Assembly (NCBI GenBank): GCA_013397695.1
Contig: VYZI01000043.1
Location: 2,354,794 to 2,418,793, forward strand
Origin: Centropus unirufus
Taxonomy: Eukaryota > Chordata > Aves > Cuculiformes > Centropidae
Length of the DNA: 64,000 nucleotides
Reading direction: 5' to 3'
Position numbers and translations under genes: made by a program. Below the pieces are notes generated by a model that saw only the letters and a program-made list of their open reading frames with translations, was not told where the DNA came from and made no database searches. How positions within the stretch are numbered: the stretch's first letter is position 1; each line of letters begins with the position of its first letter. This document shows positions 63,961-64,000 of the stretch, piece by piece.

Positions 63961-64000
63961 ACTTCAGCAGGACATGTTTCTGATACTTTCACAGAACCTG

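Overview
The base composition is AT-rich and repeat-poor, and the recognisable mobile elements are CR1 LINE 3' ends plus a solo LTR of a type known from bird genomes. This points to a bird nuclear chromosome. The LTR type is one I associate with non-galliform (neoavian) birds, but placement below 'bird' is inference. No operon-like coding, rRNA, tRNA, CRISPR array or bacterial feature is visible.

No complete protein-coding gene can be read here. Nearly all open frames of 60-157 codons lack splice context, overlap open frames on the other strand, or run through repeats. The window looks like a very long intron or a gene-poor intergenic stretch. The best exon candidate is a 40-nt open segment at 3326-3365 (+) with a usable acceptor and a strong donor. 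A second splice-bounded, CpG-containing patch lies at 15001-15131 (+), and its first piece can follow the 3326-3365 candidate in frame. Weaker candidates lie on the minus strand (1519-1575, 50550-50816, 56220-56392). None could be assigned to a named gene.

Layout: 1-13111 is unique sequence with the 40-nt candidate exon and a nested palindrome cluster (6004-6058). A CR1 3' end lies at 13112-13586 (CR1-Y-like, minus). 13587-26849 is unique sequence with enhancer-like patches, the clearest at 18841-19320. An old L2-type LINE relic lies at 26850-27050 (minus). 27051-36638 is unique sequence with a T-rich tract and a perfect 12-bp hairpin. A near full-length solo LTR lies at 36639-37228 (minus). 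37229-44885 is mostly unique. An old degraded CR1 copy lies at 44886-45312 (minus). 45313-55836 is unique. A probable LTR remnant lies at 55837-56210 (+), and a better preserved CR1 at 57181-57821 (minus), with part of its reverse-transcriptase-ORF C-terminus still open. The rest is unique sequence ending in an AT-rich, homeodomain-site-rich patch at 63540-63960.

No new biological system is evident. The functional content is most likely regulatory, plus perhaps one or two short exons. Cross-species alignment and RNA-seq would decide this, and neither could be run here.
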